Positions 1-9,395 of a stretch of 34,256 bases of DNA are shown piece after piece (position 1 is the first letter of the stretch; each line of letters opens with the position of its first letter). The stretch lies in contig JAEPRB010000340.1 in the NCBI GenBank assembly GCA_016758965.1, positions 1 to 34,256 on the forward strand, in the 5' to 3' direction. This stretch comes from Circinella minor. Its lineage: Eukaryota; Mucoromycota; Mucoromycetes; Mucorales; Lichtheimiaceae. The position numbers were made by a program, and so were the translations under genes. A model generated the notes under the pieces. It worked only from the letters and a program-made list of their open reading frames with translations, searched no databases and had not been told where the DNA came from.

Positions 1-147
1 TCTAAGTATGTATTTATAATCAGACCTGTTTTTAATATAAATATAATTTAAATTTATGAACAAAATAAAAATAATTTATTCTCTTGTTATCATATTTTAT
101 ATCTTTTTTGTTAGAACCAACTTAATACAGTAGATATTTATCTTGTA

Positions 148-305
148 ATGTCTGAATACACGCATGCTCTTGCAGAATTTGATATTCAACAAGAAATTCT
201 TGAACGACGACGTATGAATAGACGCGAGCATAGACCATTCAATTTAGATGATTATACAAATGAAAAATGTGAATCCAACTTTCGATTTAATAAAACACAA
301 GTATG

Positions 306-339
<34 letters not shown>

Positions 340-1568
340 AAGATGTTGTTGTTTATTTAGTTCCTGATGAGCAATATGAAATATATAGCTTCGTACTATT
401 ATCCATGCAATGGAATTACCTAGTCATTTTGTTTTTCGTGCAGATGACACCAAGCACCGTTTCCAAGTTTCTACAGAAGAAGCAATGGCGATTTGCTTAC
501 GTCGTTTAGCATATCCTGCCCGCCTTGAAGACTTAGGGCATATTTTCTGTCGAACAACAACAACATTGAGCATTATTTTTAATACTATGATTGAGTATCT
601 GTTTGCTAAATACAAGTCAACATTGAATTTTGCTGAATCACAATTCACTCGTGATCGTCTTCAGTTATTTTCTGATGCAATTGCTCAAAAAGGTATACCA
701 TTGATACATACAAAAAAAAATCGACGTTGCAAGAAACTGATATGTATACGTAATTGTTTTTTCACAATATATTAGGCGCTCCTATCAGTAATGTTGTTGG
801 GTTCATTGATGGTACAGTTAGAGGAATATGTCGACCTGTAGTGAATCAAGAAGTTGTGTATAATGGTCATAAGGTAATAATTTATTTATATCATTTTGTG
901 TATACTTGTATTATAAGAGGGTTGTTACTTCGTATATTTAGTATAAAGATGCGTTTTGTATATATAGCATAAGCATGCATTAAAATACCAGGCTATGACC
1001 ACACCTGATGGTATTACTGCTCATTTGTTTGGTCCCATTTGTGGCACACACCATGATGGATTTATTTTAACTGAATCTAAGCTTCTTGAAACTCTTGAAG
1101 ATAAATTAAACTTTGATGATGGTTGCCATTTTGTCCTGTATGGTGACCCAGCATACCGCCGTCACCAAAATCTAGTCGCTCCATTTGTTGTTCCAGAAAG
1201 TAACTATTTGTTATATTATAACAAACATGGTATCTTATTTATAATTACTAAAAAAACCATTTCACTCTCAATGTATAGATGATAGGACAAGTCGTGAATC
1301 CTTGCACAATCAAAAAATGTCGAAGGTTAGAGTGGCTGTTGAATGGGAATTTGGAAGAACTGTAAATCTATTTGCTTTCTTAGATTACCACAAGAATCAA
1401 AAGGTCTGGCTTAGCCCTGTTGGTGCCTATTACTTTGTTGGTGTTCTATTCAAAAATATTAAAATCTGTTTAGGTGGAGGTCAAGCCTGCAAGTATTTTG
1501 GTGTTGACCCACCAACAATTCATAAATACCTTGAACATGGTAATCGTGTATTTCGTGAACAGCAATAA
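148..1568 (+). CDS. PIF/Harbinger (HARBI1-like) DDE transposase, 5 exons, apparently intact
   Basis: Exons 148-300, 389-692, 776-873, 974-1199 and 1279-1568 join in frame to 356 codons plus stop, with GT..AG introns of about 80-100 nt. The first intron contains a (TA)n run (308-336). The protein reads as a DDE_Tnp_4 nuclease. Catalytic candidates are D164 in FIDGT, D243 in YGDPAY and E282 in VRVAVEWEFGR. The flanking motifs YNGHK/HALKYQ and GPICGTHHDG are typical of the family. Enzymes of this family cut and paste their own element, usually with a Myb-like helper protein. The helper here is the convergent gene ending at 1625, 56 bp beyond this stop. Splicing is inferred from consensus and frame. 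All three acidic residues are present and there is no internal stop, so activity is possible but unproven. Terminal inverted repeats were not found, and the left end may lie outside the window. Confidence 0.85.
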
Positions 1569-1624
1569 AAAATATAACATCTTTAATAATATGAAAAAAA
1601 AATTGAAAAAAATGGGAACTGTTA

Positions 1625-2928
1625 TTATTGTGCAGGTGGGTAGAATGAAGGGGGTAATTGGAGATTAATATTCAATATCTTATTGAAAAGCTCTTGCGTG
1701 CAAGTGACCATCCATTGGATGGTATCACGTAAAACATGTAGTGCGCTTCGTTGGTCCATCATTTCGCTTCGAAGTTCCAACAACTCTTGTCGTAATTCTT
1801 TCGTTTCTTCTTCTAGCTGTTTGATTCGCACTTCAGTTGCACGAGCAGCATCAATATAATGCTGCCGTTGCTTTTTCAATAGCTCCAAGTCCTTTTCTTC
1901 CTTGATTGCCAACTTAGCGAAGTTCGCAATCAATGCATCATTATCTCTGTTTTCCTTTGAATTAATGTCCTCTACAGAATCACCAAGGCGACGACGTTTA
2001 TCTTTCTTGGTGCCTGATGTCATACAGCAACCAGTAAGAGCAGCAGTTTGGACTGTCTTCTCATCTTGTAACCTCTTCAGAGCAGTAGCATCATTGTCTT
2101 GCTCTGTTTGCACTTTCAAGATGTCATTGTCATAGAACTATATACCATACCATCAATAGAAATAAATGTATTCAGCGCAAAAAAAATATATATGCATAAT
2201 ATAATATTTAGTTAATATTATGGATATTAATGTATTGCATTTTATAAATTTTGTTAACCTCATGATTGAGAGACAAACTATTTACCATTTTCAATAAATC
2301 TTTATAACAACGCTCCAGCCGGGTGTCATGACCACCACCCTCACTAGATCCATATTGAATTATACTTCTATGTTTTTCTGCCTTTTTTCGCAAATGATTG
2401 ATGCGCTCCTTGGCATACCTAGCATGGATTGGTTTCTTATTATTACTGACATTACCATCAAGTCTTTGTAATTCATTGACGCGTTCGGCAATTTTATTCC
2501 AAGCATCTTCCTTCACTAAAGTTCCTTTGGAACCTCTTTTCAAAAGAAAAGGGTTAGCTCTGATGGTTTCTTCCATCAGATAACAGTCGCCACTTACTGT
2601 CGCTTTGCGACGACGTTGATCTTCACCAGAAGCACTCACATCTACAGTCTCTAATGGTAATGGAGGCGGAATGGCGATCTTAGCAATAGGTTCTGCAGCT
2701 GTATCTTCAACTGGTGAAAACTCTTGAATATCTTCGACAGTGTTTGCAGTAGACTATATATATGAGATAATATTATAAGAGGATTATATAAGTATTATTA
2801 TTATGTGTACTTTGATAGTAGTATTTTACATAGTTACTTCATTCATCAGGTAAACATACAGAATTAGCTTTGGCAAATGACTCTGTTTCGTCAATAAAGG
2901 TAAAGTTGTTTGAGTTTGATGCTGGCAT
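1625..2928 (-). CDS. Myb/SANT-like DNA-binding accessory protein of the Harbinger element, 3 exons
   Basis: Exons 2928-2860, 2753-2259 and 2137-1625 (minus strand) join in phase 0 to 358 residues. The first intron has a GTATGT donor, the second a GTTAAC donor, and both acceptors end in ATATAG. The middle exon holds a basic, helix-rich domain (GTLVKEDAWNKIAERVNELQ, then HARYAKERINHLRKKAEKH). This resembles the SANT/Myb-like DNA-binding proteins encoded by Harbinger transposons. The last exon is a charged coiled coil (KEEKDLELLKKQRQHY through LRQELLELRSEMMDQR) suited to oligomerisation. In characterised Harbinger elements this second protein brings the transposase to the nucleus and to the element ends. 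The tail-to-tail arrangement with the transposase fits that pair. Family assignment rests on context plus domain character rather than a strong motif. Confidence 0.7.
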
Positions 2929-3383
2929 AATAATAATAAAAAAGTTGATCAAATATCAAGGAGAAAAATACTTCAGTAATAAAAAATCAAAATGAATCTA
3001 TTATTATATGTATGTACTTTTATATATATTTTACAATTTTATTTTTGGGTATCAATCAACCAATCTATGGATAAACATATCCTTTTAACAGGTGGGGATA
3101 TTCCTTTTTTTTATGAAATTTGATATATTAACAAAAAGTGTTTGATTTTTTATATTTCAACAGACAGCAACATGTAACAGTGACTTTAAGAAATAAATTT
3201 TTGTATTTTTTTATTAGAACAGTGAAATCTTTTAGCGACTATTTAATACACCGCATTTAGAAGTGAAAATACGAAGTGGTTCGTACTTTGACGAAAGCGG
3301 AAATTGAATCGTGACCTGTTTTTCCTTTTACAGTTTCGTATTTTCATGAAAATACGTTGTCCCAAACCTCTCTAATGTCCCAA
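2929..3383. other. AT-rich intergenic stretch between two transposon genes, ending in a palindrome
   Basis: I see no coding signal here. It holds the upstream region of the Myb-like gene and GGATAAACATATCC at about 3069-3082. It also contains an inverted repeat, GAAAATACGAA (3265-3275) with TTCGTATTTTC (3335-3345), which runs into a perfect 20-bp palindrome at 3337-3356. One or both transposon ends probably lie in this interval. Confidence 0.5.
3337..3356. repeat. Perfect 20-bp palindrome, with a third arm copy at 3265-3275
   Basis: The half-site CGTATTTTCA is followed immediately by its exact reverse complement. The same sequence (GAAAATACGAA) recurs 60 bp upstream, so two copies face in and one faces out. 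A diverged version (TTTCGTATTTC..GAAAATAC) is seen near 4225-4250 inside the MULE remnant. It could be a transposon terminus, a protein-binding site or a cruciform-prone sequence; the sequence alone does not decide. Confidence 0.7.
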
Positions 3384-3403
3384 ATGTCCCAAATGTCCCA
3401 AGA
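3366..3403. repeat. Short tandem repeat, unit AATGTCCCA, about three copies
   Basis: Three consecutive near-exact 9-bp units read in the C-terminal direction of the MULE remnant on the minus strand, where they encode Leu-Gly-His repeats. A further GTCCCAAA copy lies just upstream at about 3359. It is probably replication slippage in an unconstrained coding tail. Confidence 0.6.
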
Positions 3404-5686
3404 ATTTCCCATGGTGAGTTGCTTTGGTGTGTTTTTTTTGCTTTGCGTGTTCCTGTTTTTGTAGTTCCTTTTCATCAGCAAAGATCGCATCCGTATTGTC
3501 AGGTGCACAACCATCATTTTCGGCATAGTTTTTTGTTCCTATTCTTCGTGGTTTTCATAATTTTTGCTGCCGATTATAGGTCGTCAGCATGCCATATTCA
3601 TAAAACTGTGACAGGTCATCTTGATCACTTTTAACTAGTTTTAATGCTCGGCGTAATGTTGATCTAAGTGGCTGACCCCCCTTGATCAATGTGTTGAAAA
3701 CTCGATGAAAACTTTCTATCGCATTACTCGTGCGACAAACATGAAAACGTAAACTATGCTTCATAATAGATCCATTCACAAATATCATACTTCGAACATC
3801 GGGTTGAAGCCACCATAGAAGCCATTTACAAGTGTCTGGGAATTCGGATACAATATTGTTGCACGTAACATTAAATCCCGTGTCATCAACAGTAGTGCAC
3901 AACTTGACAGTAAGCTCCAAAAAAGTAGTGTGTTTATCAACAGGTACGACAGCGTGAATACTACTGATGCATTGCACCGATTGCATCCAATGCATGTAGC
4001 AACCCTTCAAGTATTTAAGGCCATCGGTCATACCACAAGTATATATGTTATATGCTGACAAATATCCATTCTTCTGTGACAGCGAGAAATCCATGACCAT
4101 CCCTATAAAGTTATGTAGTTATCTGATGAAGTAAAGTCGATTTTGTATAACGAAAAGAATGCCAGAAAGTATTCATGAAAATGTTCTTTTTTTAATCCCC
4201 CAATAACAGCTTGAAATATCAATGAATGCTTTCGTATTTCAGGAAAATACAAAACAGTTGAACATAAATATCGATCCTTTGGAAATGCTTTATAAGTTAC
4301 ATCCGTTATGCAGGGAAATGCTTTGAAGTTGACATATTTAAGCATTAATGGTGCCCTGAAAGTGATGATAAAGGAATGAGAAGTAATGTTTGCTGATGTA
4401 ATATAATCCGGATAATCATTTTCAAGTTCTTCAAATTTGCTAAACATGTTGTTATATCAATCGAAATTAATAAAATAAAAGAGACAGTAATAAGTCAATG
4501 AGACCCAAAAGAACAATAATTGAACTGAAGTTTATTATAATAAAATATTATCACTATTTATATTAAATCCTAATCAATGGACGGGTATATCAATATGCGT
4601 GTATAAAACAATGATAGTCTTCCGATTTGTTAATGACGATGAATAATGACAATGGTATATGTGAACATTATATCCTATACGTTTTGCCGTTGATAAAATA
4701 ATATATCAATGCAGCTGTCAAATAGTATCAATAAAGAAGACGGACTTCTTTAATATTAAGAGTCATTGAAACATACCGTAAAATACCAAAATGTCAGTGA
4801 AACATATTTGAAGTATGCTGTATTTAAATATATATTATTAAATGACCGTTATTATGAAGCCATTGTACGTTGGATACAACACATGTCTTTATCATCTGTA
4901 GATTTTTCTTTTGTGTTTTTTCCACATTTCCGAATTTCATAGTTAACTCGATCCAAATTACCTAGTACAGGATTGATGCTGCATACAGAGTTTGCTATCG
5001 TTCCTTCCTTGTCTAAAATTCCACTAACTAATCCTTTGGCTTTTCATTGAGGTAATGGAGCTCTTTCATATCCCACGGGTTCCTCATCATGTTGCTTGTA
5101 ATTATCCAAATATTGATCAAGTTTCTGTTGCTGTTTGTTGCTAAGATGCTTGTCAAGATAGTGGGGTGGGTTTTCTTGGTGATCATCATCATTATCCATC
5201 TGATTGTGATTATGTTCTCCAAAATGAACAAGTGTACAAACGTTGCTTTCAAAATAAAAAAATGCATATGCTCTACAAGTTCTATCATGGTAGATGGTAC
5301 AGAGAACCACTACAACCAGGACATCCAGCATTTATTTGATTTTTCACAGCAGCTTCAGTTATTCCAGGTCGACGTTGAAACATAAAAAAAGGATGATTTT
5401 CGTCTTTACATAATCCATTGCATGTCTTTTTGTAACGTCTGCAATTACCTCCTGCCATTCCTCGCATTCAACGATTACTATGCATGCTACGCATTGCCCA
5501 ACCAATGCCAAGTGAAAAGCGATCATATCTATCTTTTTCGACGTTGAAGTGAGCCGGGGCTGTTTCTGAATATCTCCCATTTGGGTATCTTTTATTGAAG
5601 AAAGTAACAATGTTGTTTTCAGTAGACATTTTATTAATTAAAAAAAAAAGTGCACGATGCGTTTCTTCAGGAACATTCCAGTGCAC
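3384..5686 (-). pseudogene. MULE (Mutator-like) transposase with WRKY-GCM1/FLYWCH-like zinc finger, frameshifted
   Basis: Pieces in three frames line up in the order expected for a MULE transposase. The N-terminus begins MSTENNIVTFF at 5629 and open frame extends to 5686. A zinc-binding segment follows with GCPGC (about 5310), TCRAY and the HFGEHNH end (about 5220). Then come SINPVLGNLDRVNYEIRK (about 4980), the first catalytic region CITDVTYKAF (about 4300), the second aspartate in MVMDFSLSQ (4100), the GCYMHWMQS Cys/His motif (about 3990) and the glutamate in RTSNAIESFHR (about 3715). The frame breaks between SGSLYHL and YHDRTC, at 4100, and near 5467. The TGA at 3555 is followed by open, coding-like frame ending in Leu-Gly-His repeats at about 3384. 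A 48-nt intron at 4100 was tested, but it leaves the wrong frame. Several disruptions make this a decayed copy. Confidence 0.75.
4448..4854. other. Non-coding AT-rich gap inside the MULE remnant
   Basis: No reading frame here continues the transposase. It may be an old intron or an insertion separating the N-terminal piece (ending about 4855) from the catalytic piece (starting 4447). It contains a perfect small hairpin, AAAGAAG (4733-4739) with CTTCTTT (4745-4751). Confidence 0.4.
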
Positions 5687-5745
5687 TATTAATTAATATT
5701 TGTGGCTTGTTGGTGCACGATAGCCTAATTAGGGTGGTGCACGAT
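5650..5745. repeat. Repeated GTGCACGAT motif at the 5' side of the MULE remnant
   Basis: Three exact copies occur at 5650-5658, 5713-5721 and 5737-5745. A one-base variant, GTGCACTAT, is at 5681-5689. The core GTGCAC is itself palindromic. The cluster sits immediately upstream of, and overlaps, the N-terminus of the MULE transposase, where subterminal transposase-binding repeats are usual in transposons. That function is inferred from position only. Confidence 0.6.
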
Positions 5746-6216
5746 TTTTGGAGGTCCCCTACGGTTTTCAATAAAATGTTTGAGGATAAAACCTCCATTC
5801 TCACATCAACACCATGTGTACTAACGCTCATGATTTACTTTTAAATCTTACCATCTCCTCCATTATCATCCTCCAGCCTAACTTCAATTGTTGATTCTTC
5901 ATCTTTCATAACAAAAAAATAGTCAATGCTCCTTCTTTCAAGGCGCTTCCGATTGTTTCTTTCCTTTCTTTCGCTTCTCTTTTTTTTTTTTTTGTAATTC
6001 TGGTTTCTCTTATCCCACCTTAATTACACGTCTCGTAAACCCAGACGTGTCATTAAATAAACTCTTCAGTTCTCTGCAAAAAAAAGAGACTAATTATGCG
6101 TGTTAAAAGAGGTTTGAAATTACGAGTTGGATCCTTTCTTTAAGATGATGCGCACCCGACACATGAAAAATGTAGTTATTGTAAAGTATTATAAATTTAT
6201 TGAATAAGAAAGCTTA
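5746..6216. other. Intergenic; one coding-like minus-strand fragment and a hairpin
   Basis: On the minus strand, from about 5985 to a stop at 5841, there is a short open frame rich in Lys/Arg then acidic residues (MKDEESTIEVRLEDDNGG). It has no start or partner exon that I could assign. A splice-acceptor-like TTTTTTTTGCAG lies upstream (about 6075-6086). Otherwise the stretch is poly-T and AT-rich. It may be the tail of a lost gene. Confidence 0.35.
6026..6050. repeat. Perfect 8-bp stem-loop ACACGTCT / AGACGTGT
   Basis: The arms at 6026-6033 and 6043-6050 are exact reverse complements with a 9-nt loop. They lie in the intergenic DNA downstream of the small minus-strand gene. It could form a hairpin in RNA or bind a dimeric protein; nothing else supports a role. 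Confidence 0.55.
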
Positions 6217-6627
6217 TCAATAATAAATCTTTTCTACTATATAACCTCCAACAGAATGTACACTGATTGCAAATGCCCAAAGAATCAAACATAGAGTTTG
6301 TTCACATTTTTCCTTGAGTTCATTTAAGCCATTATTGTAAGTTGTAGCTGTTGATCGTTGCTCAATATCCATTCGTATTGTAATATTTTCTGGTGGGTGA
6401 CATAGTAACGGTTCTTGTTCTCGTTGTTTATTTCTTTCTCGATCCTTAAACAAAAGAAAAAAAAATTATTGACTGCTAACTCGTCTATGCGTGCTTTATT
6501 ATCATCTAGAGACTCCAACGCACGAAATAGAAATAAACCCCATCCCATACCGAAGAGAACCATTGCATCGTCATTTATATTTAATATCACAATAAAAAAC
6601 TGTAAAGAAAAAGAAGGTGCTAAACAT
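6217..6627 (-). CDS. Possible small single-pass membrane protein, gene model uncertain
   Basis: The 3' exon (about 6443-6217) encodes a polar segment (DRERNKQREQEP), an amphipathic stretch, and a C-terminal hydrophobic segment LILWAFAISVHSVGGYIVEK. One model starts at the ATG near 6627 (MTMQWFSS), then uses a GTATGG donor and a TTTAAG acceptor with an intron of about 106 nt. That leaves a protein of about 85 residues. A competing frame upstream (AMVLFGMGWGLFLFRALES) also looks like a membrane helix, but it would need an intron of only 29 nt or a frameshift in a T9 run to join. I do not recognise the family. The gene lies on the same strand as WDR70, less than 100 bp beyond its stop. Confidence 0.35.
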
Positions 6628-6713
6628 AACGAGTAAAAAGTGAAAATAAAAACAAAGATAAAATCAATAGACAGAATCACGTGCAGATGGTAAATGTACT
6701 TTATTTGTTTTGC

Positions 6714-7895
6714 TTAATCTTCTCCTGCATCAAGATCATTTTCTGCTTCTTCTTCATCCTCAGGATCCCTGGTAAAGATAGTTTTGGGTTGTGTTTTTTG
6801 ATATGCTAAAATTATTATAAACAGGGTATAACATATTAATTATATATCCACTTTTTCTTCCTTGTCCCATGATTATGAATTTTACTTACTATTACTAATC
6901 CACATAGGTTCTTCTTGAGCTTGTTTTGCATACTTTAATAGAGCTTCACGAGGATCTTCATCTCGTGTAGTATCCTTAGCAAAGCTCGCAATAACTGATT
7001 GTTGTTCGTTAATACCCACACGACCACCCTTTCCAGGTCCCTTGACAGGCATATCTACAAAAGAACCAGAAATAACAAAAATAGTTTCAGCATCGCTTCA
7101 AGTTTCCAAAAAACGAACCATGGTGGTTTTCTTTCATTTTACCTGGTCTATGAGAGACTTTAGGATCTTTTCGAAGTTTTTCTCTCTTTCTTTTTGAACT
7201 TCTTGGCTGGTCATCTTTAAACATAGGTAATGCATGAGGTGTGATAACAGGTCGATTGATTTCATAATCATCTACAGCGCGTCGTTTTTCTTCTCGTACA
7301 ACGCATAATTTAGCACCACGTGTGGAATGCGTTGGACTATAAAAGACGGCTACTGAGCCATCAGCACTACCAGTAATTATCTTGAAAATTTACAAATGAG
7401 TATGATTAATTACGATCTATCAAATATCAGTTAATAATAAATAACTTCTTTATTTTTCACTTACTTGATTGATTCGTGGATGCCATAATACTCGTACAAC
7501 ACTGGATTGGGTGATACCTGTAGCAAATAATTAATTATAACCATTGCGCTTTTTAATAATAATCCAGAATCAAAAAGCTTACTCATTGTTTTTTGTATTT
7601 CTAAAGTTTCTCGATCCAACATGACTAATTTTCCATAACCTTTCCCTTTTGGAACAGATGTTCCTAAAGAAATTAAACTACTGATTAGTTATGTTGTGTT
7701 ATGTTTCTTTTTTTTTATTACTTGTTATTTTTTTTTTTACCAGTTAAAATATATCGTTCATCAGGACTAAAAATAACATTTGTTTCTGGATTAACAGTCT
7801 CCAAATTATATCTAGTGCGTACAGTGGATTTCAAATTTCGTATATCCCAAACTATAGATAGCAGACATGAATTATAAAATTGATTTTTTCAACCT

Positions 7896-7932
<37 letters not shown>

Positions 7933-9238
7933 CAGTAATAAATAGAAGAGCATATGTTTATTTACCTTTGACACTATCATCACCACCTCGACTCACCAGG
8001 GTATGATTATCTCTTGAAAACAATAATGAAGAAGTTTCTGTAAACTTCTGATGTGCATCTGTAATAGCATGGGAAGGTCTTAAAAAGGGTCCTCCAGCAC
8101 CCCATAAATTGATACTACCATCTTGGAATGCACCTGCAATTAATTTGGCATCAGGACTATAAGTGATGGCTGTTGCTGGTGACCTTCCACCTCGTTCCCT
8201 GGATTTATATACCACTACTGATTTTTGCTTTCGATGTCGTTCTACATCCCAAATACGCAATGATCCATCTTGTGATGATGTTGCAAATGTTTGTTGATCT
8301 GTGGGATGCCAAATACCACTTGTCAATGCTGCAATGTGACCATCGGTATGACGCATATCTCTGATATAAGGATCTCCCTTCATATATTCGCATACTTCAT
8401 TACCATCCCGAGTATATAATTTTGCTTTAGCGCTACCAGATATAATCAGTACACGATCACCTGTCAATGAATATTGTAATTGATGAATTTGGTTTCCTCC
8501 ACATGGTTCAATACTACGAAAAGGTCGAAAGGATCGATCCATTCCAGCAAAATCCCAGAATTTTACATCATAATCGTATCCACCAGTAATTAAACGAGCA
8601 CCCGCAGGATCCAAAGTTAATGCTGATACAGTTCGTGTATGATCTTTTAGTTTGATTTCGTGAGTGATAGGTAGAATATTACTTTCTGGTTCCAAATCGG
8701 CATCGTCTGAATTGTCATTATCTTCATTATCATCAAATACTTTTGAACTTTTTGTAATGTATTTTGCAGGTTCGGAAGGTGAATCCGTATTGGTGTTTTC
8801 AACTCTTTGTCGTTTAAGTTCATTTTCGTCCTTTTAAATAAATATCATGTTTTTGCATAAATGATTAATATTTATTTTTATCCATATTCACGTAATCCCC
8901 CCCCTCCACGCCCACATACACACACACACATACATTCATACCTCTCGTTTTGTTTTGTCAAAAAAGGTTGTTGTATCTTTTTTCTTTTCTTTTTTTCCAA
9001 ATGATGTTGGTAAGAATTCACGTAAAGTATCCCAGTCATTATCATTTTGTTTTTGTGTAGCAGTTGCTTTTTTGTTAGATTTAGGATTTTTCGAAGAGCC
9101 AAAGGATTGTGGCAAAAAACTTGCTAAATCATCATTCTATAGATATAAAATCACATTATTCAATTTATTTATGAAATGTTGATAAAGAGAAGAAAAGAAG
9201 TATATACACAACAGCAATATATATATAGAACTTGCCAT
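6714..9238 (-). CDS. WDR70: WD40 repeat protein WDR70 (gastrulation-defective 1 homolog), at least 9 exons
   Basis: Minus-strand exons are about 9136/9123-8942, 8830-7966, 7851-7741, 7663-7583, 7517-7465, 7380-7143, 7054-6890 and 6805-6714, preceded by a short ATG exon at 9238. The total is about 600 residues, close to animal WDR70 (about 650). Diagnostic segments are HTRTVSALTLDPAGARLITG, GGYDYDVKFWDFAGMD, SRGGDDSVKVWDIRNLK, ITPHALPMF and the tail YQKTQPKTIF. WD40 repeats fill the middle; the N-terminus is acidic/basic and disordered, and the C-terminus has a basic linker. WDR70 is a nuclear protein linked to histone H2B ubiquitination and DNA-break resection in fission yeast and human cells. 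The start is ambiguous. ATG GCA A joined to 9123 and a longer exon ending at 9208 joined to 9123 both keep frame. Joining to the better-looking CTATAG acceptor at 9137 does not. Confidence 0.9.
7896..7932. repeat. (TA)n(TG)n compound microsatellite in a WDR70 intron
   Basis: A TA run (7896-7912) passes directly into a TG run to 7932 inside the intron between exons 7851-7741 and 8830-7966. A shorter CA run lies in the next intron upstream (about 8915-8930). Confidence 0.9.
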
Positions 9239-9395
9239 TTTTAATCGATTGCAGGGAAAGAATTATTTTGGAAGATAGAGAGAATTGTAAATGATATAAA
9301 AATTCAAAAAATTAGAGTCACAACTATTTCCTATTCAAATTTTAATTTTCTGCATAAAAACATTTTTTTCTTTTTTCTTTTAAGCAACAAATAAT
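9239..9395. promoter_or_regulatory. Divergent promoter between WDR70 and the Ipi1/TEX10-like gene
   Basis: Only 157 bp separate the two start codons, so both genes must share it. It is AT-rich with a T/C-rich tract (about 9362-9380) just before the + strand start. I found no recognisable factor-binding site. Confidence 0.55.

Larger units (their letters stand above)
1..3260. mobile_element. PIF/Harbinger transposon (two-gene element), boundaries unresolved
   Basis: A Harbinger transposase (+) and a Myb-like gene (-) face each other with 56 bp between stops. I could not pair terminal inverted repeats or 3-bp TWA target duplications. The nearest inward-facing match is ACCTGTT at about 26-32 against AACAGGT at about 3088-3094, which is too short to call. 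The left terminus is therefore probably outside the window, and the right one lies somewhere between 2930 and 3340. The coordinates given are only the minimum plausible span. Confidence 0.55.

Noticed and set aside
25..3322. GACCTGTTTTT at about 25-35 and 3312-3322 as Harbinger termini
   Set aside because: The copies are in direct, not inverted, orientation, so they cannot be terminal inverted repeats.
4100..4148. A 48-nt intron (GTTATA..TATAG) joining the two MULE catalytic pieces
   Set aside because: Splicing there puts the downstream MVMDFS segment in the wrong frame, so a frameshift is the simpler reading.
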